Below, one piece after another: positions 59,115-64,000 of a stretch of DNA of 64,000 nucleotides. A program made the position numbers and the translations under genes. Origin of the DNA: Mycolicibacterium sp. P1-18 (GTDB lineage: Bacteria; Actinomycetota; Actinomycetes; Mycobacteriales; Mycobacteriaceae); the NCBI RefSeq assembly GCF_008329535.1, contig NZ_NPKR01000002.1:682001-746000 (forward strand). Direction: 5' to 3'. Numbering within the stretch: position 1 is the first letter of the stretch; each line of letters begins with the position of its first letter. The notes under the pieces were generated by a model. It saw only the letters and a program-made list of their open reading frames with translations, did not search any database and was not told the origin of the DNA.

Positions 59115-59135
59115 TTTTCGATCATAAGTCGAAAA
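59115..59135. promoter_or_regulatory. NrtR-type operator TTTTCGA-N7-TCGAAAA
   Basis: Perfect 7-base arms around a 7-base centre between nrtR and nadA, 26 bases before the nadA ATG and directly before the nrtR ATG at 59113. One bound dimer could repress both directions. Confidence 0.7.
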
Positions 59136-59161
59136 CCCCGTCAGGATCAAAAGGAGCGGCC

Positions 59162-60178
59162 ATGACGGTAATGACGCAGATCACGAACGGTCCCGCCGGG
59201 TACGGCGGCGTGGTGGCCGACGAGGCCTGGGCGGCGGAGGTGCGGCGCCTCGCCGACCTGCGCGGCGCCACCCTCCTCGCGCACAACTACCAGCTGCCCG
59301 CCATCCAGGACGTGGCCGACCACGTCGGGGACTCGCTGGCGCTGTCGCGCATCGCCGCGGAGGCGCCGGAGGACACCATCGTGTTCTGCGGGGTGCACTT
59401 CATGGCCGAGACCGCCAAGATCCTCAGCCCCGAGAAGACGGTGCTGATCCCCGACCAGCGGGCCGGCTGCTCGCTGGCCGACTCGATCACCGCCGACGAC
59501 CTGCGGGCCTGGAAGGCCGAATACCCCGACGCGGTGGTCGTGTCCTACGTCAACACCACCGCAGCGGTGAAGGCCCTCACCGACATCTGCTGCACCTCGG
59601 CCAACGCCGTGGAGGTGGTGGCCTCGATCCCCGAGGACCGCGAGGTGCTGTTCTGCCCCGACCAGTTCCTCGGCGCGCACGTCCGACGGATCACCGGCCG
59701 CACCAACCTGCACGTCTGGGCCGGGGAATGCCACGTGCACGCCGGCATCAACGGCGACGAGCTCGCCGCCCAGGCGCGGGCCCACCCGGACGCCGAGCTG
59801 TTCGTCCACCCGGAATGCGGGTGCGCCACTTCGGCGCTGTACCTGGCCGGCGAGGGCGCCGTCCCCGACGACCGGGTCAAGATCCTGTCCACCGGCGGCA
59901 TGCTCGACGCCGCCCGGCAGACCACCGCCCGACAGGTCCTGGTGGCCACCGAGATCGGCATGCTGCACCAATTGCGCCGCGCCGCACCACAGGTGGACTT
60001 CCAGCCGGTCAACGACCGGGCGTCCTGCGGGTACATGAAGATGATCACGCCGGCCGCGCTGCTGCGGTGCCTGATCGAGGGCGCCGACGAGGTGCACGTC
60101 GACCCCGAGGTGGCCGCCGCCGGCCGGCGCAGCGTGCAGCGGATGATCGAGATCGGGCAGCCCGGCGGCGGAGAGTGA
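59162..60178 (+). CDS. nadA: Quinolinate synthase
   Basis: 338 residues, 4Fe-4S enzyme condensing iminoaspartate with dihydroxyacetone phosphate to quinolinate. [21 protein letters not shown] begins the first of three similar domains; conserved Cys occur in [18 protein letters not shown] and RASCGYMKM. The ATG at 59162 has AAGGAG five bases upstream. It is the first gene of nadA-nadB-nadC and is likely controlled by the palindrome at 59115-59135. Confidence 0.95.
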   Translation: MTVMTQITNGPAGYGGVVADEAWAAEVRRLADLRGATLLAHNYQLPAIQDVADHVGDSLALSRIAAEAPEDTIVFCGVHFMAETAKILSPEKTVLIPDQRAGCSLADSITADDLRAWKAEYPDAVVVSYVNTTAAVKALTDICCTSANAVEVVASIPEDREVLFCPDQFLGAHVRRITGRTNLHVWAGECHVHAGINGDELAAQARAHPDAELFVHPECGCATSALYLAGEGAVPDDRVKILSTGGMLDAARQTTARQVLVATEIGMLHQLRRAAPQVDFQPVNDRASCGYMKMITPAALLRCLIEGADEVHVDPEVAAAGRRSVQRMIEIGQPGGGE

Positions 60179-61749
60179 CCGGTTCGGCGGGCAGGAGCGG
60201 AGCGACCCGGGATGTGATCGGTTGGCAGCAGCGGGCCGACGTCGTCGTCGTCGGCACCGGCGTCGCCGGTCTGGCCGCAGCGCTGGCGGCCCACCGTAGG
60301 GGCCGCCGGGTCGTCGTCCTCAGCAAGGCCTCCCGGGCCGAGGGCGCCACCGCGACGTTCTACGCCCAGGGCGGGATCGCCGTGGTGGTGCCGCGCACCG
60401 ACGACACGGTCGAGGCGCACGTCGCCGACACCGTCGCCGCGGGCGGCGGTCTCTGCGACGTCGACGCGGTGACGTCGATCGTCGCCGACGGATACTCCGC
60501 GGTGACCGAACTCGTCGACTTCGGCGCGCGGTTCGACGAGTCCGCCCCCGGACGGTGGTCGTTGACGCGGGAGGGCGGGCACTCGCGGCGCCGCATCGTC
60601 CACGCCGGCGGCGACGCCACCGGGGCCGAGGTGCAGCGGGCGCTCGACCACGCGGCCAACACGTTGGACGTCAGGTCGAACCACGTTGCACTGCAGGTGA
60701 TTCGTGACGCCGACACCGTCACCGGGGTGCTCGTCCGCAACGACGACGGCCTGGGCGTCATCCACGCTCCGTCGGTCATTCTCGCCACCGGGGGCCTCGG
60801 CCACCTGTACTCGGCGACCACCAACCCGGAGGGCTCGACCGGTGACGGCATCGCCCTGGCGCTGTGGGCGGGACTGCCCGTCGGCGACGTCGAGTTCATC
60901 CAGTTCCACCCGACCATGCTCTTCGACGGCAACGCCGGGGGCCGTCGACCGCTGATCACCGAGGCCCTCCGTGGGGAGGGTGCGGTGCTCGTCGACGCCC
61001 GGGGCGAGTCGGTGACCGCCGGCATTCACCCGATGGGTGATCTGGCGCCACGGGACGTGGTGGCCGCGGCGGTCGACGACCGCCTGGCCCGCACCGGTGA
61101 CCCGTGCGTCTACCTCGACGCTCGGGCCGTCGCGGACTTCGCGCGCAGATTCCCCACCGTGAACGCCGCCTGCCTCGCGGCGGGGATCGACGCCACCGTC
61201 GCGCTGATCCCGGTGGTGCCCGGTGCGCACTACAGCTGCGGCGGCGTCGTCACCGACGTGTCGGGACGCACCGAGTTGCCGGGGCTCTTCGCCGCGGGCG
61301 AGGTGGCCCGCACCGGGATGCACGGCGCCAACCGGCTGGCGTCCAACAGCCTGCTCGAGGGTCTGGTCGTCGGCCGTCGTGCCGGCGCCGCGGCCGCCGA
61401 CCACGCCGCCGACGCCGCGGCACCCCGCGCGGTCGTCGAACCCGTCACCCGGGCGGCGGCGGACCGCGCAGAACTGCAACGCGCCATGACGCGGCACGCG
61501 TCGGTGGTCCGCGACGCCGAGGGATTGAGCCGGGTCGCCGAATTGCTCGACACCGCCCAACCGCGAGACATGGCTTCCCGCAACGACTTCGAGGACGCCG
61601 CCCTGACCGCCACGGCAGCGGTGGTCGTGGCGGCCGCCCGGGCCCGGCTGGAATCGCGCGGGTGCCACCATCGCTCCGACCATCCCGACGCCGATCCGGC
61701 CCGCGCGGTGAGCGCCAACCTACGACTCGAAGCCGAGGTGTGTTGCTGA
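60175..61749 (+). CDS. nadB: L-aspartate oxidase
   Basis: 524 residues, FAD enzyme oxidising L-aspartate to iminoaspartate for NadA. The FAD Rossmann motif is [13 protein letters not shown] near residue 22; [17 protein letters not shown] near 135, [10 protein letters not shown] and GAHYSCGGV near 355 are active-site and FAD blocks of the succinate dehydrogenase/NadB family. GTG 60175 overlaps the nadA stop (GTGA) and its own stop overlaps the nadC ATG (TGATG), so the three genes are tightly coupled. Confidence 0.95.
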   Translation: MTGSAGRSGATRDVIGWQQRADVVVVGTGVAGLAAALAAHRRGRRVVVLSKASRAEGATATFYAQGGIAVVVPRTDDTVEAHVADTVAAGGGLCDVDAVTSIVADGYSAVTELVDFGARFDESAPGRWSLTREGGHSRRRIVHAGGDATGAEVQRALDHAANTLDVRSNHVALQVIRDADTVTGVLVRNDDGLGVIHAPSVILATGGLGHLYSATTNPEGSTGDGIALALWAGLPVGDVEFIQFHPTMLFDGNAGGRRPLITEALRGEGAVLVDARGESVTAGIHPMGDLAPRDVVAAAVDDRLARTGDPCVYLDARAVADFARRFPTVNAACLAAGIDATVALIPVVPGAHYSCGGVVTDVSGRTELPGLFAAGEVARTGMHGANRLASNSLLEGLVVGRRAGAAAADHAADAAAPRAVVEPVTRAAADRAELQRAMTRHASVVRDAEGLSRVAELLDTAQPRDMASRNDFEDAALTATAAVVVAAARARLESRGCHHRSDHPDADPARAVSANLRLEAEVCC

Positions 61750-62609
61750 TGAACGACGACGAATGCGACGAGGCCCGGGCGGTCGTCGCCCGCGGCCTCG
61801 CGGAGGACCTGCGCTACGGGCCCGACGTCACGTCGCTCGCCACGGTCGCCGCCGACGCCACGACGAAGGCCGCGATGGTGAGCAGGCAGAGCGGTATCGC
61901 CGCGGGCGTCGACGTCGCACTGCTCGTGCTCGACCAGGTGATCGGGGAGGGGGAGTACGGCGTGGTGTCGCGCGTCGCCGACGGAACCCGGCTCGAGCCG
62001 GGCGACGCCATGCTCGTGCTCGAGGCCCCCACGCGAGGGCTGCTGACCGCCGAACGCACGATGCTGAACCTGGTCTGCCACCTGTCCGGCATCGCCAGCA
62101 CCACCGCGGCGTGGGTCGAGGCGGTCCAGGGCACCGGCGCGAGGATTCGCGACACCCGCAAGACGCTTCCGGGGCTGCGGATCCTGCAGAAGTACGCAGT
62201 GCGGGTCGGCGGTGGGGTCAACCACCGCATGGGTCTGGGCGACGCGGCGCTGATCAAGGACAACCACGTCGCCGCCGCGGGATCGGTGGTGGCGGCCCTG
62301 CATGCCGTCCGGGCGACGGCGCCCGACGTCCCGGTCGAAGTCGAGGTCGACTCGCTCGAGCAGCTCGACCAAATTCTGGGCGAGGATCTCGGCGCGACAC
62401 CGCTGGTGCTGCTGGACAACTTTCCGGTCTGGATGACCCAGATGGCGGTACAGCGACGCGCCGCCGCGGCGCCGCGGGTTTTGCTGGAATCCTCGGGCAA
62501 CCTGTCGCTCGAGAATGCGTACGCCTATGCCGGCACCGGCGTCGACTACCTCGCGGTGGGTGCGCTGACCCATTCGGTCCGTGTGCTGGACGTGGGGCTC
62601 GACCTGTAG
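61749..62609 (+). CDS. nadC: Nicotinate-nucleotide pyrophosphorylase (quinolinate PRTase)
   Basis: 286 residues, converting quinolinate and PRPP to nicotinate mononucleotide. The N-terminal domain (DLRYGPDVTSLATV) and the barrel motifs RDTRKTLPGLR, VGGGVNHRMGL, LIKDNH and LLDNFPVW, LESSGN are diagnostic. ATG 61749 overlaps the nadB stop. It completes the nadABC operon, whose end is followed 21 bases later by a small anchored protein gene in the same direction. Confidence 0.95.
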   Translation: MNDDECDEARAVVARGLAEDLRYGPDVTSLATVAADATTKAAMVSRQSGIAAGVDVALLVLDQVIGEGEYGVVSRVADGTRLEPGDAMLVLEAPTRGLLTAERTMLNLVCHLSGIASTTAAWVEAVQGTGARIRDTRKTLPGLRILQKYAVRVGGGVNHRMGLGDAALIKDNHVAAAGSVVAALHAVRATAPDVPVEVEVDSLEQLDQILGEDLGATPLVLLDNFPVWMTQMAVQRRAAAAPRVLLESSGNLSLENAYAYAGTGVDYLAVGALTHSVRVLDVGLDL

Positions 62610-62630
62610 CCGTGCGGCTAGGCTGCAGCC

Positions 62631-63104
62631 ATGTCGACACGCGTTATCCCGTACATCGCCCTCGTGCTCTCGGTCATCGCCGTCGGCCTGGCGACGTGGA
62701 CGGCGTTGCGGCCCACGTCGACGAACGCGTCCGAACCGACCTACACCACCGCGCAGCAGAGCGACGCGAAGACCGCCATCTGCGCTGCGACGGACGTCGT
62801 GCGCAAGGGCGTGTCGCTCAACACGAATCTTCAGGGCCCCGGCGGTGAGGGCGACGTCGTCGGTTCCCTGGCCGTGGCGGCCAACGCGCGACTGTCCCTC
62901 TCCGACGGCGGTCAGTACCTGATCACCAGGCTCGACCCCGCGACGCCCACCGAGCTCGCCGACGCGGTCAAGCAGTTTGCCAACACGCTGCTGGATATCG
63001 GCGCGGCCGCCACGGCCGGGGTGCCGAACAGCGACCCCGCCCAGGCGGCCCGGTTGCGCACCGCCGACGCCCAGAACAACGCGGTCATCGAGCGCTGCAA
63101 GTAG
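62631..63104 (+). CDS. Small N-terminally anchored exported protein
   Basis: 157 residues. MSTRVIPYIALVLSVIAVGLATWTAL is one membrane anchor or uncleaved signal. The exported part has two Cys, near residue 51 (AICAAT) and at the end (ERCK), which could be disulphide-bonded, and a helical middle (ELADAVKQFANTLLDIGAAA). Similar small anchored proteins are common near nadC in mycobacteria but I do not know a function. The start at 62631 is the first in-frame ATG. It converges with the PGRS-like gene. Confidence 0.65.
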   Translation: MSTRVIPYIALVLSVIAVGLATWTALRPTSTNASEPTYTTAQQSDAKTAICAATDVVRKGVSLNTNLQGPGGEGDVVGSLAVAANARLSLSDGGQYLITRLDPATPTELADAVKQFANTLLDIGAAATAGVPNSDPAQAARLRTADAQNNAVIERCK

Positions 63105-63108
63105 CCCG

Positions 63109-64000
63109 TCAGCCGGCGGAGCTGGACCCGTCGGCGCCCTTGGCGCCGGTCGTGCCGCCCGTTCCGCCGCTTCCGCCCGTACCGCCGCGGGCCGTCGTGG
63201 CGCCCGTGGCCGCGCCGCCGGCCCCGCCGTCACCGCCCCGGCCGCCGACTCCCGAGTCACCGCCCGTGCCACCGTTGCCGCCACCGGCGAATCCGACGGC
63301 ACTGTTGGCTTCGCCGCCGGTCCCGCCCTTGCCCCCGTTGCCGGTGACGAGTCCGCCGCGGCCGCCGGTGCCACCCGCGCCGCCGCTGGCGGTGCCGCCG
63401 ACGCTGTACGCCACCCCGCCGTCGCCGCCCGCACCACCGTTGCCTGCGACGACTCCGCCGTTCCCGCCGGTGCCGCCGCGTCCGCCGTTGGCGGGTCCGC
63501 TGACCGTCACGCTCAGCGAGCCGGTGCCGCCCTTGCCGCCGTTGCCGAACAGCCCCGCGTTGCCGCCGTTGCCGCCGTAGCCACCCCGGGCGCCACCCGC
63601 CCCGTCGCCGCCGTTGCCGAGCAGCAGACCGCCGTTGCCGCCGTCCTGTCCCGGCAGCAAGCCGGGTCCGCCGTTGCCGACGAGCAGGCCGCCGTTCTGA
63701 CCGGGCGCCCCGTTGGAGACGAAGACCGCGTACACCGAGCCGACCACGTCACCCAAGGCCGGGCCCGGCGCGGTGACCTGGTTCGGCACCGCCGTCGTCG
63801 CGGTGTCGCCGACGCGGGCGGCCGCCGGCCCCGCTAGGACGGTGGGCACGGCCTTGTTCGGCCCGGCGGGCGCGGTCTCGCGGCGATGAAAGTCGTTCGC
63901 CTCGGGCGCGGGCGGCGCGACCGCAGCGGCCAGCAGCGCAGTGGGCTGCACGGTTGGCTGTACGGTCGCCTGAATGCTTGCCAAAGTCGTCGACGCGGGG
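63109..64000 (-). CDS. PGRS-like Gly/Asn/Ala-rich protein, 5' end missing
   Basis: About 297 residues are visible on the minus strand and the frame stays open to the window edge, so the true start and any signal peptide lie outside. The visible N-terminal part (about 85 residues) is Ala/Pro-rich with GDVVGSVYAVFVSNGAPGQ. From there on the protein is GGxGG repeats (GGNGGLLLGNGGDGAGG...), the pattern of PE_PGRS C-termini and of related cell-wall Gly-rich proteins. No PE domain is visible within the window. It ends at 63109 with ADGSSSAG. Likely cell-surface; function unknown. Confidence 0.6.
   Translation of the reverse strand, partial: PASTTLASIQATVQPTVQPTALLAAAVAPPAPEANDFHRRETAPAGPNKAVPTVLAGPAAARVGDTATTAVPNQVTAPGPALGDVVGSVYAVFVSNGAPGQNGGLLVGNGGPGLLPGQDGGNGGLLLGNGGDGAGGARGGYGGNGGNAGLFGNGGKGGTGSLSVTVSGPANGGRGGTGGNGGVVAGNGGAGGDGGVAYSVGGTASGGAGGTGGRGGLVTGNGGKGGTGGEANSAVGFAGGGNGGTGGDSGVGGRGGDGGAGGAATGATTARGGTGGSGGTGGTTGAKGADGSSSAG

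Noticed and set aside
63140..63580. Pro-rich plus-strand frame opposite the PGRS-like gene
   Set aside because: The Pro/Val pattern is the complement of Gly-Gly-X codons; it is an antisense artefact.
63120..63700. Repeated GCCGCC units that could resemble a CRISPR or tandem repeat array
   Set aside because: The units are short, irregular and in frame as Gly-Gly codons; there are no spaced identical repeats.

Overview
The window is a high-GC actinobacterial chromosome segment, and the gene content and order point to a Mycobacterium-type genome. From ileS to nadC the order dinB1, ansA, lspA, rluD, dnaE1, ilvA, treXYZ, bioAFD, bioB, lipase, Nudix regulator, nadABC is the M. tuberculosis order from about Rv1536 to Rv1596, recalled from general knowledge and not searched. 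Further mycobacterial marks are an Mas-type polyketide synthase, PapA and MmpL proteins, a fatty-acyl-AMP ligase, a PGRS-like protein, many GTGA/ATGA overlaps and several leaderless-looking starts with TANNNT -10 elements. No rRNA, tRNA, IS element or CRISPR array was seen.

Region 1 (1-22 kb) is a cell-envelope lipid locus resembling the lipooligosaccharide (LOS)/pks5 region. After the tail of an unknown gene and about 0.8 kb of non-coding DNA come an Mas-like PKS, a PapA acyltransferase, two tandem HxxxD acyltransferase-like proteins and a small glycosyltransferase, all on the plus strand. A UGT-type glycosyltransferase diverges from an MmpL transporter. A rhamnosyltransferase-like GT2 gene and a fadD-drrA-drrB-drrC operon follow on the minus strand. 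The likely logic: FadD activates a fatty acid, the PKS makes a methyl-branched acyl chain, PapA and its relatives esterify it onto a sugar core built by the glycosyltransferases, and MmpL and/or DrrABC export the glycolipid.

Region 2 (22-24.3 kb) is a small accessory cassette: an HTH regulator and a multi-pass membrane protein on the minus strand, divergent from a half-size condensation-domain-like protein. Both divergent genes look leaderless, and an inverted repeat lies between them.

Region 3 (24.2-42.5 kb) is housekeeping: a T-box leader and ileS; an S4 protein, a third HxxxD acyltransferase-like paralogue, a DUF2505-like protein and a secreted Pro/Gly-rich protein on the minus strand; dinB1, ansA, lspA, rluD, rarD, a TetR regulator, dnaE1, small membrane and SRPBCC proteins, and ilvA.

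Region 4 (42.5-50.8 kb) is a minus-strand operon of an acyltransferase-3/SGNH membrane protein followed by treX, treY and treZ, which converts glycogen-like glucan to trehalose.

Region 5 (50.8-57 kb) holds biotin synthesis: bioA, bioF, bioD, a 2H phosphoesterase, a divergent TetR (BioQ-like), bioB, bsaP and a DUF2567-like membrane protein. Matching palindromes lie before bioF and between bioQ and bioB. Region 6 (57-62.6 kb) holds a lipase and NAD de novo synthesis: an NrtR-like regulator diverges from nadA-nadB-nadC across an inverted repeat. The window ends with a small anchored protein and a partial PGRS-like Gly-rich protein.
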